DNA of 26,567 bases from a virus. The stretch is taken from IMG/VR virus record IMGVR_UViG_3300024999_000341, positions 1 through 26,567 of that record; one strand, given 5' to 3'. This document shows, one piece after another, positions 1 to 8,820 of this stretch. The notes below the pieces were generated by a model that saw only the letters and a list, made by a program, of their open reading frames with translations, made no database searches and was not told the origin of the DNA. The position numbers and the translations under genes were made by a program. How positions within the stretch are numbered: position 1 is the first letter of the stretch; every line of letters begins with the position of its first letter.

Positions 1-618
1 CTGTTTTTGTAATTTCTCCAAAGCCTTTTCATTCTTTTCATCTTCTTCAGCCATTTCCTCATTCCTTTCTTTTTCTTCATCAGAAGCAAAAGCCTCAATT
101 GCTGTTCTACCTTTATAAGCAGGTAGTCCTACAATAGTTGCAGCAGTTAGAAATACATTTCTTAAAGTAGTAATTCCGTCTGCTTGTTCTGATGCTTCTG
201 TATCATATGTTAGTTCCCAAGAAAGATTTACAGTCTTTCCAGATTTTAACTCTTCCTTGATTTGTTTCACATCTTCGGGCCTTTCTTTACTCCATAGAGT
301 AGCGATGCCCTTGATTTTATCCTCAACTTGTTTAAGGTGGGTGATTACACCCAATGGGGAAGAATCTTTATGCCCCTTTTCGGTTTTACCAACTGCCTTT
401 TTGACTGGCATAAAGATACCACTATTGATGACATTAGAAAACTCTTCTTGAGGAATCCTCTTTTTGTTTCCATTTGGTTTATCATCAGTTAGGGTAAACC
501 TAATGTAGTTTACACTAGGGTTTTGTGCTAAAGAAGCAAAAGCATCTCCATCACTTGTACCATCTAATGATTGTACCATATCTTCTAAATTAGCACTAAA
601 AGTAGCTTTATTTTCCAT
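1..618 (-). CDS. Probable prohead protease (head maturation), C-terminus cut by window edge
   Basis: The first 206 codons are present and the frame is open to base 1. The start ATG at 618 overlaps the portal stop by 11 nt and follows an AAGGT-type SD. Position after terminase and portal is where tailed phages keep the prohead protease. Visible motifs fit an assemblin/S78/XkdF-like serine protease in outline: candidate His at 83 or 94, a conserved-looking NLSWEL segment with Ser133, and a hydrophobic block ending in GLPAYKGRT (about 159-172). From residue 178 the chain becomes very Glu/Lys-rich and probably coiled, as in protease-scaffold fusions. The functional call combines gene order with partial motif resemblance; I cannot prove the catalytic triad. 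It could instead be a head morphogenesis or scaffold protein without protease activity. Confidence 0.5.
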   Translation of the reverse strand, partial: MENKATFSANLEDMVQSLDGTSDGDAFASLAQNPSVNYIRFTLTDDKPNGNKKRIPQEEFSNVINSGIFMPVKKAVGKTEKGHKDSSPLGVITHLKQVEDKIKGIATLWSKERPEDVKQIKEELKSGKTVNLSWELTYDTEASEQADGITTLRNVFLTAATIVGLPAYKGRTAIEAFASDEEKERNEEMAEEDEKNEKALEKLQKQ

Positions 619-2113
619 TATTTATTACCTTCTTAGTTGAAGCGGGGGTTTTAGGTTTTACAACATCGGTTTTTGTAGTATCAGCAGATGTGGGTGGTCT
701 GCTATTCGGATTCTCACCAAAAGCAGGCACATTGAATGCCTCAACTTTTTCCTGTTCAGAAGCTCTTTTCTCAACTTCATCATTGAAGTTATATCCAAGA
801 ACATCCGCCAAAGAATCTCTGCTTAATCCACCACTGTCAAATAGTTTAGATAGAGCAGCAATATAAACATCAAATTTATGAAAATTAATTGGTTCAAATT
901 CCACTTCTGGAACAGAAGTAAAATTATTTCTTTTTGATACCTGATAAACTATTTCTTTAATAACCGTTAGAATTTTATTTCTAAAGTTATCCATAGTCTT
1001 TATGGGTGCTAGAGAAGCAAATTCTTGGTCTCCTGCACCACTTCTCTCTGTTTCACCAGCAATAAGAATCCTTGGAAATCCTAAAGCAAATAGAATTTCT
1101 TGATTAATCTCTTGATATTTCGCATCATTAAGAAGTATAGATATGTCAGGGAATATCCACTTTAATTCTACCACATGTGACGTAAATAGCTGGAATATGT
1201 TCTCTACATCGTTATTTCCACGATTTCTCCACAGTAACTGGTTCTTTAGTCCATCCATAAACTGTGTATCTTCTTCACTAGCAGTCATTGGGAATAAATC
1301 ACTACCAACTTTAATTTGTAGAATAGCACTTAGAACTTTATTAGCAACAGAATAATCTGTTCTTCGTAGATTACGTTTATGCTCTAGAATATCTACTGCG
1401 GAAGAAAGATAAGGAGTGGGATAAGCAGATTTAGTAGTAACTCTGCGTCTAATAATAAAAGCATTTTCAAGTAGAACCCTATTCTGACCTGCTTTAATTT
1501 TCTCAACAAAGTCTGGATAATAAGTACTAAAAGACGCATAGAGTTGCTGGTCTTCTGTACCATCTGGATATGTTCCAGAATTCCTAATAAAATATAACAT
1601 CTCATCTGGAACTGTAACAAAATAAGACGGTTTATCGGGAAGTGGGGATGCTTTTATTTCAATAGATGCTGGATCTCGTATCCACATAGTTTTAGGCATA
1701 GTAAGTCTATCATATTTCTTTATACCCAAAGATTTTAATTCGTCCTTTGGAATAGAACCGTATTCTACTTCGGGAACTACTAATCCTGAGATAAGATATT
1801 CTAATGCCATGTCTTCTGCGAATCCTAAAAGTTTATTTTTCATTCCCTCAAAAACCTTAAATTCGTTATCAGATAAACCATTTTTATGAAACTTTAGGGT
1901 ATTAATTCCAATATCAATAAGTTTATTTATGGTAGTAGATGTTAGAGGATCTCGTTCATAATAAAATCTACATCTTTTTACCATAGATAAAAAGTCTTGC
2001 TGAGGTCCTTTTGTATCTTTATTTTTTTCCCAAGTATATCTCCAAGGATTTTTGGTAACATCACTTGGGTCTAAGGATACAATAGACGCGGTTGCATTTT
2101 GTAATTTTGTCAT
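608..2113 (-). CDS. Phage portal protein
   Basis: 501 aa, a usual portal length. The protein would form the dodecameric ring at one capsid vertex through which DNA is packaged. Evidence is mainly context: it starts 6 nt after the terminase large subunit stop and is followed by a protease-like gene. Sequence character also fits: an alpha/beta N-terminal half, a central region of long helices (about 240-300), a Gly/Ser-rich segment near GETERSGAGDQEF (about 365-377) and a hydrophilic Pro/Thr/Lys-rich tail (about 465-501) that is probably disordered. There is no catalytic motif to check. The start follows the terminase stop in a TGAAAATAAATG context. Another head-vertex protein is conceivable but less likely. 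Confidence 0.75.
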   Translation of the reverse strand: MTKLQNATASIVSLDPSDVTKNPWRYTWEKNKDTKGPQQDFLSMVKRCRFYYERDPLTSTTINKLIDIGINTLKFHKNGLSDNEFKVFEGMKNKLLGFAEDMALEYLISGLVVPEVEYGSIPKDELKSLGIKKYDRLTMPKTMWIRDPASIEIKASPLPDKPSYFVTVPDEMLYFIRNSGTYPDGTEDQQLYASFSTYYPDFVEKIKAGQNRVLLENAFIIRRRVTTKSAYPTPYLSSAVDILEHKRNLRRTDYSVANKVLSAILQIKVGSDLFPMTASEEDTQFMDGLKNQLLWRNRGNNDVENIFQLFTSHVVELKWIFPDISILLNDAKYQEINQEILFALGFPRILIAGETERSGAGDQEFASLAPIKTMDNFRNKILTVIKEIVYQVSKRNNFTSVPEVEFEPINFHKFDVYIAALSKLFDSGGLSRDSLADVLGYNFNDEVEKRASEQEKVEAFNVPAFGENPNSRPPTSADTTKTDVVKPKTPASTKKVINNGK

Positions 2114-2119
2114 TTATTT

Positions 2120-3670
2120 TCACCACCAGCTCGCCATCATTAGTTTCTTTTTTTCTACAGCAAAAAGATTATAGTCATTGACCATATAGTAGCTAGTCAT
2201 AGCACAAAGTAAGGCAGAAGTAAAGTGATCTTCCCCTCTTTTTCCACCTCTTTGTGTAAGAGTTTTGTATACAATTTCTCCTGTAGGAGTTTTAGAATAA
2301 GTCATTCTTTCTAGTTCTGTTATCATTTCTGTATCGGTATAGGAATAAATAATCTTTCTATTATTAGTATATTCTTGTAATACTGTTACAGCAAATGGTT
2401 TTGTTTTTTGTTTTATTTCTTTCCCATCAGAGTCAATTCCTAAAGAAATGGATGAAGAAAAATCTATGGGAACTATTTTTTTCTTGTAATCCTTATGAAC
2501 ATAATCTCTGTGTTCCAATAGGTTTTGAATAACTGAAACACCAGCACTTCCTCTATCAATTCCTATAATATAAGGATTATACTTAGTGTCTAGTAAATCT
2601 ATAATTTTTTCTTGTATTGGATAGGTAACTTTTGTAAGTTTGACCTTAGCATGAAATTTAATAGTACCATTACTTGGGTCTTCATACATTACGAACACAC
2701 AAGATGGCTCGGTGTATCCAAGGTCAATTCCCATAATGCATTGTTTTATCTTATCAGGAAGTGCGGGGAGAATAGATATACCACTAAGAATATTTATTAG
2801 ATTATCCCCCTCCCTAACTCCATCAAACTCAAATTTGTATACTGGATAAGATTGAATATCAAACGCATTTCTATCAAATAGAGAGAATACTGGTTTCCCA
2901 TGCTGGCCTAGCCAAAGATGAACATAGTCATCTGAATCTTCTCCACCATATTGTTCAATAGCTCTCTGTCTGTCTTCTTCAGTAAATCTAGGGTTTTGAA
3001 AAGAGGATATTCTGTGTTTAGTATAATTAGTATTTTCTTGGTCGGTGTGCCAAAGAACGTTCTTTTCTCGTAATCCTGTAGGAACACCAGAACAAACTAA
3101 TTTATAACCATTTTGCCAAGTATTAACAATTGGTTGTAACTCCAGAAAAGTAGCAAAAGGGTAGTAACCAGCCTCGTCCAGTATAACATAGGGGGTGTGT
3201 AAACCAATTACATTTGCCCCTGTACCACTCATACCAGCAATACGACAGATTAGTTTGGACTGATTCTTTAGAGAAATAGAAAATTCAGATCCATTAATTC
3301 CACCATTTCTTTCTATATAGTTTTGTAATAGAGAATTAGATCTAAACATTCTGGTAAGATTAGCAAAAACAGGCTCTAGATGTACCTTACTTGGAACTGT
3401 ATACACAACATAGTTATCTGGAAAGATGTTGAAAAGTAGTGCCCAAATAATGTTTATAGTTAAAGATACTGTTTTTCCTGTGGCTCTAGATGCCATTAAA
3501 GAGACATAAGAATTAAAGTCGCAAAGATACTCTTTTTGGTAGCTAGTTAGAATGAATTCTTCCTCATGTTCTGTTCTATCTAAGTTAGATAAAAACTCTC
3601 CGAGTAGGCAAGGATTACGGAAGATTTCATAAACTTCCAAATCGTCTCTAGTGCATCGCTCCTCAATCAT
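2120..3670 (-). CDS. terL: Terminase large subunit (ATPase and nuclease)
   Basis: 516 aa, normal for TerL. It packages and cuts concatemeric DNA into proheads. The N-terminal ATPase has a Walker A-like SRATGKT at 61-67 and Walker B VILDEAG with D165-E166. The C-terminal RNase H-like nuclease shows three acidic positions in the expected order: D316 in GIDLG, D372 in GIDRG and D481 in GEDHFTSA. All key acidic residues are present, so it looks functional. The ATG at 3668-3670 overlaps the stop of the upstream glycosyltransferase by 8 nt, so the sugar cassette and the packaging genes are on one transcript and probably translationally coupled. Portal follows after 6 nt. Confidence 0.95.
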   Translation of the reverse strand: MIEERCTRDDLEVYEIFRNPCLLGEFLSNLDRTEHEEEFILTSYQKEYLCDFNSYVSLMASRATGKTVSLTINIIWALLFNIFPDNYVVYTVPSKVHLEPVFANLTRMFRSNSLLQNYIERNGGINGSEFSISLKNQSKLICRIAGMSGTGANVIGLHTPYVILDEAGYYPFATFLELQPIVNTWQNGYKLVCSGVPTGLREKNVLWHTDQENTNYTKHRISSFQNPRFTEEDRQRAIEQYGGEDSDDYVHLWLGQHGKPVFSLFDRNAFDIQSYPVYKFEFDGVREGDNLINILSGISILPALPDKIKQCIMGIDLGYTEPSCVFVMYEDPSNGTIKFHAKVKLTKVTYPIQEKIIDLLDTKYNPYIIGIDRGSAGVSVIQNLLEHRDYVHKDYKKKIVPIDFSSSISLGIDSDGKEIKQKTKPFAVTVLQEYTNNRKIIYSYTDTEMITELERMTYSKTPTGEIVYKTLTQRGGKRGEDHFTSALLCAMTSYYMVNDYNLFAVEKKKLMMASWW

Positions 3671-4499
3671 GAATTATCCTATTATAAATATCATTACAGA
3701 TTCTTTTCCAAGAAAATCTATCTCTTACATAATTTATCTGCTCTAAAGACAATGGTTTGTAATCAGATAAGAGAATATCAATAAGTTGTTGTGTTATATC
3801 CTTATCCATATCAATGTATATACCGAAATCTTTATAATAACCATATGTTTGAATAAAAGGAATTATGGGTACTGCCCCAGTCATTGCTCCCTCTATGCAA
3901 TGCATCTCAAAACCCTCTGTTCTTCTTAGGCCGGAAACGTATTTTACTTTTTGTAATAGACTAGCAAACCAAGGGTCTTCCATATAACCAAGAAACTGAT
4001 AATGGTTATTATCCCATTTGAAATTCTCTCCGGTATGAATCATTTTTCTGTTTGTGCAAACACAAGCATCGAAGATTTTATCTAAACACTCTGTTTCTGC
4101 TACATGTCCCGTAGAAAAAATGGTATAGAATCTTGGTTGTGCTCCTATAGGAAAAAGGTCTGGCTCTGCTCCTAATGGAGACATAAGAAAATTAATTTTT
4201 TCCTCGGTATATGCTTTACAATCATGAAAAGAAATTATTAATTTACACTGCTTCCATAACTCTACCCATTTTTCTAGAGAAATTCCGGTAGTAAATAAGC
4301 ACTGTTGCTGGATAACTACATTAGACAAAGAGTTCTTATTTACTAAATAGTCGTACTCTGCTTTTCCAACAACCTGAACTATTTCAACATCTGCATTACT
4401 ACTAACCCACTCAACATTAGGAAAGTGTGTTTTAAATGCTTTGCTTATTCTTTTAAAGGCTTTACCAAAATCTGGGTTACTATGTTCATAAATTTTCAT
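3663..4499 (-). CDS. GT4-like glycosyltransferase
   Basis: 278 aa, short for a GT-B enzyme (usually 350-400). The C-terminal half has the GT4 donor-site signature EGFEMHCIEGAMTGAVPIIP: E195 and E203 form the E-x7-E pair, followed by the Gly-x-Pro stretch. A TGHVAETE segment near 130-137 is also typical of retaining GT4-like enzymes. The N-terminal acceptor domain is reduced. It would transfer a sugar from a nucleotide sugar onto an acceptor in the cytoplasm; the sugar and acceptor are unknown. It is the last gene of the sugar cassette and its 3' end overlaps terL by 8 nt. It is not an obvious paralogue of the four-member array upstream. Confidence 0.75.
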   Translation of the reverse strand: MKIYEHSNPDFGKAFKRISKAFKTHFPNVEWVSSNADVEIVQVVGKAEYDYLVNKNSLSNVVIQQQCLFTTGISLEKWVELWKQCKLIISFHDCKAYTEEKINFLMSPLGAEPDLFPIGAQPRFYTIFSTGHVAETECLDKIFDACVCTNRKMIHTGENFKWDNNHYQFLGYMEDPWFASLLQKVKYVSGLRRTEGFEMHCIEGAMTGAVPIIPFIQTYGYYKDFGIYIDMDKDITQQLIDILLSDYKPLSLEQINYVRDRFSWKRICNDIYNRIIHD

Positions 4500-4503
4500 A
4501 TTA

Positions 4504-5331
4504 TTAACTTTCTATCGCCCTTATAATAGTTTCACAAATTCCCTTATTATCAATGGCAGGAGACCAAAACTGTTTCATTTTTGTTTTTGGGTCACTAGTG
4601 AAAGAACATCCCAGCTTTCTATAAGTAAATGTCACTAGTCTTTTTGTCTCATCAAACCAATTTTGTTTTACTTGAGAACATGTGTGTGGACCAGAATATC
4701 TTCCGACCAAAATTCTGCAAAAAGTACTCAAATAGGAGATTTCATTTATATCAAATCCATCTGTTGTTCTAGTAATATCATCCGTGTATATTATTCTTGG
4801 ATGCTGTATAGGAATTTTTCTAGTTAGTATAAATAGTTTCGTGGGGTATTTTTGTGCAAGAAGGTAGATAGAATGCCCAAAATCAAAGTTTTTGGCTTGT
4901 CCAGACAAAACATCTCCATTACAAATAAGAATCTTGTCTTCTGTGTGTTGTTGTAAAAATATATCAATATTCTGGATTTGAAACTTTGTATAATCTATTG
5001 TTGGTAGATAGTCTAAAGGAGTTCCTGATAGTTTACCCAGATTTCCTAAGATATCATTATACATTTGATAATTGGATTCTACTGTACACCCATATTTTAA
5101 TCCATTTTGACCGATCCAAGTATTAATTTTTAGTATATTACTGTCTATAGATAACTTATCAAAAGGCAGATACTGTAATATGCTTATATCAGCGAAAGTT
5201 CTAGGATGCTGCCTATGGGCATAAAAATATTCCTTCGCCGGAATGATTCTTATACACTCTTTAACAAACCCCCTGCTTTCAAAAAGATCTCCGGCTCCCC
5301 AAGGATTATGAAAAAGTACTTTATCATGCAT
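4504..5331 (-). CDS. Glycosyltransferase, heptosyltransferase (GT9)-like
   Basis: 275 aa. The N-terminus NPWGAGDLFESRGFVKE (about 9-25) resembles the Gly-x-Gly-Asp start of ADP-heptose:LPS heptosyltransferases. A later VGRYSGPHTCSQ (about 213-224) resembles the donor-site IGxDSGPxHLA block of that family. The known family moves a heptose from a nucleotide sugar to LPS core; here only a GT-B fold with that general layout is supported. The ATG overlaps the stop of the preceding glycosyltransferase in an ATGA junction. The exact sugar cannot be read from sequence. Confidence 0.6.
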   Translation of the reverse strand: MHDKVLFHNPWGAGDLFESRGFVKECIRIIPAKEYFYAHRQHPRTFADISILQYLPFDKLSIDSNILKINTWIGQNGLKYGCTVESNYQMYNDILGNLGKLSGTPLDYLPTIDYTKFQIQNIDIFLQQHTEDKILICNGDVLSGQAKNFDFGHSIYLLAQKYPTKLFILTRKIPIQHPRIIYTDDITRTTDGFDINEISYLSTFCRILVGRYSGPHTCSQVKQNWFDETKRLVTFTYRKLGCSFTSDPKTKMKQFWSPAIDNKGICETIIRAIES

Positions 5332-6277
5332 TGTTCAAAATTCTTTCACAAATATCATCAAAAACCTTAATAAAATTATCTTCAGAAAAAGCATTATAAA
5401 TGGGTTGTAGTGGCCCAATCCCCCTTTTAATTATTTCTTTGATAGATGAATTTTCAATACAAATTTCTGGTACTAAAGAATGAAGGTGTGAAAACATTGG
5501 AACTTTCGTTACAGCAATTGGTCTTTTTACAGATAATGCTAGATCGGTAGAACCTGCAATTCCGTCAGTTTTTTCTGCACCATAAAAGAAACAATTTATG
5601 TCATTACTGGATAAGAAAGTTAAAAGCTCGTCGTCTGATACAAAATTTCTATTTATAAATAATTTAATATCTGGCTTAGTAATTTTTTTGTAGCAGTCTT
5701 CTATAGTTTTGTTTGCTAAATCCCCGTTTGGATCACTATGAAAAGAGTTTGATATATAAAACTCTATGTTGGCAACATCAAACTCATTGTTAACTTTTTC
5801 CACAATAAAATCAAAATTTTTTCTTGGAAATCCAAAACCAAAACTTCCTATTTTTGGCACTATATTTTCTTGATATTCTCCTGTATATGAAAGTAGATAA
5901 CGAACAGGAGTGCTAAACACACTACTTTGAAACTCTGGTGCAATTTCCATAGCATCCTGTAAGTAAATGATGTTTGTAAATTCTACAAAATTATTGAGGT
6001 ATGAATATCCTTCATGGATTAGTGCCGTATGTTTTACATCTTTAAATTTTCTTGGCAAAACTTTTGTTATAAAGGGCATTGTACCAGGACTATAATTATA
6101 TAAAACTATACTTGGATTTATATAAAGAATCTCATTTATTGCCTGTTCTTCCGTTTCTATTTCTCTATAGAAATAAAAAAATTGTTTTGAATTTTTTAGC
6201 GAGTTTATTATTCTTTCACCATACTGTTGAATTCCACAGGGCTTTTCTTTATTATTCAAAATTAGGATTTTTTTCAT
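5324..6277 (-). CDS. GT-B-like glycosyltransferase, array paralogue 4
   Basis: 317 aa, fourth and last member (transcription order) of a set of paralogues. Shared blocks: Cys14 followed by GIQQYGERI; LYNYSPGTMPF near 59-69; IGSFGFGF at 143-150; DELLTFLSSNDIN at 216-228; and TDLALSVKRPIAVT at 244-257. The last two correspond to the nucleotide-sugar binding half of a GT-B fold. A classical E-x7-E pair is not obvious. The ATG overlaps the methyltransferase stop (ATGA) and the stop overlaps the next gene's ATG (ATGA). Donor and acceptor are unknown; the paralogues probably add successive or alternative residues of one glycan. Confidence 0.65.
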   Translation of the reverse strand: MKKILILNNKEKPCGIQQYGERIINSLKNSKQFFYFYREIETEEQAINEILYINPSIVLYNYSPGTMPFITKVLPRKFKDVKHTALIHEGYSYLNNFVEFTNIIYLQDAMEIAPEFQSSVFSTPVRYLLSYTGEYQENIVPKIGSFGFGFPRKNFDFIVEKVNNEFDVANIEFYISNSFHSDPNGDLANKTIEDCYKKITKPDIKLFINRNFVSDDELLTFLSSNDINCFFYGAEKTDGIAGSTDLALSVKRPIAVTKVPMFSHLHSLVPEICIENSSIKEIIKRGIGPLQPIYNAFSEDNFIKVFDDICERILNNA

Positions 6278-6993
6278 GAAATTTTTCTAAATACCATTGT
6301 GGAGAAACTATATTTACATAAATCATAAGTAAAATAGGGCTCTACATTTGCTATAAACTCATCAACAAAAAAACAGCCGTTTTTTTCAAGAACATTGGAA
6401 AGTCGTTTGTAGTCTTTAGATGTGTATAGTCTATAATCTTCTTTGGGCTTTGGCGAAAAGGGTTTTCTTTCCTTTTTAGATTCGTTCAATTTTTTTACCC
6501 AATATAGTCTTTCCTTTGTCGTTGATTTACTCAGATTCGGAATTTTTAATGCTTGTTGCTCTGATGGAAACCAATTTTCTAAGAAATCGGTTGTCAATAT
6601 TCCAGTACCATTCTTACACAAAAGATTACTAATGTCTTCTATAAATTCTTCATCGTTTTCTACATGTTCTATTACAGAAACGGAAAAAACCATGTCGAAT
6701 TTTTTATCCGTTGATTTTCTATATGTATGTAGATCCACGTTTATTTGTGGATCAATCCCCACTACGGAAACTCCTTTTGCCTTTAAATATTCATATGTAA
6801 CATCCTCATAAGAGCCTACGCACAATAACTCCCCACTGTGGTATCTATTTGTTATATAATCGATTGCAAAAGCAGCTTGTATTTCCGATTCGGGAATTTT
6901 TCTTTTCATCATATCAGGCAATGTTTTATACATATCGTCAATTATGGAAGAAAATTCTCCTTTATTTACAGGCAACAAAATTCTATTCTTCAT
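6274..6993 (-). CDS. Class I SAM-dependent methyltransferase within the glycosyltransferase array
   Basis: 239 aa from the ATG at 6993. A longer reading from 7044 exists, but 6993 is preferred: it has a GGAAGGTG SD about 8 nt upstream and gives the same 11-nt overlap with the preceding stop seen elsewhere, whereas the 7044 ATG has no SD and would overlap by 62 nt. Rossmann motifs (short numbering): motif I LLCVGSYED at 56-64, acidic GIDP at 79-82, and FDMVFSVSVIEHV at 99-111. This is the Methyltransf_11/23-type small-molecule layout, not a DNA methylase (no NPPY or cytosine C5 PC motif seen). Sitting between two glycosyltransferases, it probably methylates a sugar or glycan hydroxyl. Confidence 0.75.
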   Translation of the reverse strand: MKNRILLPVNKGEFSSIIDDMYKTLPDMMKRKIPESEIQAAFAIDYITNRYHSGELLCVGSYEDVTYEYLKAKGVSVVGIDPQINVDLHTYRKSTDKKFDMVFSVSVIEHVENDEEFIEDISNLLCKNGTGILTTDFLENWFPSEQQALKIPNLSKSTTKERLYWVKKLNESKKERKPFSPKPKEDYRLYTSKDYKRLSNVLEKNGCFFVDEFIANVEPYFTYDLCKYSFSTMVFRKIS

Positions 6994-7900
6994 TAAATAC
7001 ACCTTCCATTTCAGCTTTAAAATTATTTTCTGACCATTTTTCATAAAACTCGTCTAACGGTTTTGTTCCAAAAGAAAGAATTTCTGGAATAGGGTGTTTA
7101 TCTAAACGTATTTCATCCTTCATAAAATGTCTAAACATAGTGCAGTTTGTTATGGCAATTGGTCTTTTTACGGCTAGGGCATAGTCCCCAATGCCGGATA
7201 AACCCTCTCCATTTTCAGTGTGCATGAACACATTTATATCATTTCCAGCTAAAAAGGTTAGAAGTTCAGCATCATTTTTAAAGTTTTGCGTGATATTTAA
7301 TTGTATTCCTCTGTTTGTATTTAATCTTCTACATTCATCTGCAACACGTTTTGTTTCAGTACCTGTCGGATCAGAAAAATAAGACTGCGGCATATGAAGA
7401 TTTAATACCGCCCGCTCAAAAGTAGCATTCACTAGTTTTGTAAGGGTATGGAAACCTTTTTGGAAAAAGGCCAGACCAAAACTTCCGATGGTCGGGATAT
7501 TGTTTTTTGGATAAGTTCCCCTATATTTTAGTATAGGTCTTGGAACTAGAATCTGCCTATCGAGGGGTAAGATGTTCCTATCTAAAGCATAATCACCAAA
7601 AAATAAGTATGCTCCAATTTTAGGATCTAATACTGTAGTATGAAAATAAAAATAGCTTTTGGCCCCCGTATTTTCAACCATTTTTTTTGTTAACCAATTC
7701 ATGGTTCCTTGATGCCAATTATATAAAACAGCATCTGGGGAAATAATTTTCATTCTGGATACAAACTCTTGATAAGATTCTACCTCTCTGTAGATAAAAT
7801 TTATTTTTGTTGAGTCTTCTAGAAGTTCGTAAATTCTTTTCCCCGACTGATAAACCCCACAGGCTTGTTTTTTATGATTCAATATTAAAACTGTTTTCAT
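6983..7900 (-). CDS. GT-B-like glycosyltransferase, array paralogue 3
   Basis: 305 aa. It shares with its neighbours an N-terminal VLILNHKKQACGVYQSGKRI, a PRPILKYRGTYPKNN segment (about 120-134), IGSFGLAFFQKGF (138-150), AELLTFLAGNDIN (211-223) and DYALAVKRPIAITN (239-252). It looks closest to the next upstream paralogue (7897-8820), which has nearly the same spacing of all blocks. ATGA overlap at its start; an 11-nt overlap with the methyltransferase start at its end. The fold call is from the C-terminal half pattern; the sugar specificity is unknown. Confidence 0.65.
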   Translation of the reverse strand: MKTVLILNHKKQACGVYQSGKRIYELLEDSTKINFIYREVESYQEFVSRMKIISPDAVLYNWHQGTMNWLTKKMVENTGAKSYFYFHTTVLDPKIGAYLFFGDYALDRNILPLDRQILVPRPILKYRGTYPKNNIPTIGSFGLAFFQKGFHTLTKLVNATFERAVLNLHMPQSYFSDPTGTETKRVADECRRLNTNRGIQLNITQNFKNDAELLTFLAGNDINVFMHTENGEGLSGIGDYALAVKRPIAITNCTMFRHFMKDEIRLDKHPIPEILSFGTKPLDEFYEKWSENNFKAEMEGVFNEE

Positions 7901-8820
7901 ATTAGTTCCATCATTGCTTTATCTAAATCTGAAATATATTTTTCTATAGACCATTTGTTATAATATGGTTCTAGTGGGGTAATTCCTTTTTGAAGAATTT
8001 CTGATAATGTGTTTTTTTCCAATGAGTTGTCATCATTTATGACGTGTCTTAGCAAAGAAACATTACGAACAGCTATGGGCCTCTTTACTGATAAAAGATA
8101 ATCAGGTGCACTGGAAAGACCGCTGTTCTTTGTTTCCTCGTAATTTAAGATGTTTATGTCGTTTCCGGCTAAGAAGGTTAGCAAACCGTTATCGTCCAAA
8201 AAATTACTTGTTATATTTAGTTTTATATCCTTCTTGGTATTATTTTTCCTACATGCATCTACTATTGGATATAATTTGTATCCGGGAATTTCACCAAACC
8301 AAGGAATTGTTATGTGCAGATTTATTACCGCATGATTAAAAGATTCATTAATTAGCTTTACAAGTTGGGGAAATCCTTTATAGGCAGAACAAAAACCAAA
8401 ACTTCCGAAAGTTATAGTATCATTTTTAGGATGCAAACCAGCATATTCAAACAATGGTCTTGGTAGCAATATTCTTTTTTCCTTTGGAACGGAATTTTCT
8501 TCCGAGTCATAGGAACCAAAAAATAGATACTTATCATAAGACCCTATTAAAGATCCATCATGAAAGCAGAATAGGTGTTTTATTTCTTTGTATGATTTGA
8601 TGTCTTTTTCGGTTAGCCAAGGCATTCTATCCCAATGGTAATTATAAATTATTACATCTGGTTTTATCTTATTTACCACATTTACATATTCATCATGAGA
8701 GCCTATAATTTTGTAATAGTAATCTACATTGGTCGATCTCGATGCTAAATCATAAACTCTTTTTCCAAACTGAAATACTCCGCACTCTACATGAGTATGA
8801 TTAATAATTAGTACTCTCAT
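7897..8820 (-). CDS. GT-B-like glycosyltransferase, array paralogue 2
   Basis: 307 aa. Block structure as in paralogue 3: VECGVFQFGKRV (11-22), LPRPLFEYAGLHPKND (119-134), FGSFGFCSAYKGF (138-150), LLTFLAGNDIN (213-223) and DYLLSVKRPIAVRN (240-253). Conserved spacing shows a tandem duplication followed by divergence. It starts and ends with ATGA overlaps, so translation is coupled to both neighbours. Function is inferred as transfer of a sugar onto a cassette-specific acceptor. Confidence 0.65.
   Translation of the reverse strand: MRVLIINHTHVECGVFQFGKRVYDLASRSTNVDYYYKIIGSHDEYVNVVNKIKPDVIIYNYHWDRMPWLTEKDIKSYKEIKHLFCFHDGSLIGSYDKYLFFGSYDSEENSVPKEKRILLPRPLFEYAGLHPKNDTITFGSFGFCSAYKGFPQLVKLINESFNHAVINLHITIPWFGEIPGYKLYPIVDACRKNNTKKDIKLNITSNFLDDNGLLTFLAGNDINILNYEETKNSGLSSAPDYLLSVKRPIAVRNVSLLRHVINDDNSLEKNTLSEILQKGITPLEPYYNKWSIEKYISDLDKAMMELI

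Noticed and set aside
1393-1620. Alternative minus-strand frame within the portal gene (75 codons)
   Set aside because: Low-complexity Leu-rich shadow of the portal reading frame without its own start signals.
6994-7044. N-terminal 17-residue extension of the methyltransferase
   Set aside because: No SD before the 7044 ATG, extensive overlap with the upstream gene, and a good SD before the 6993 ATG.
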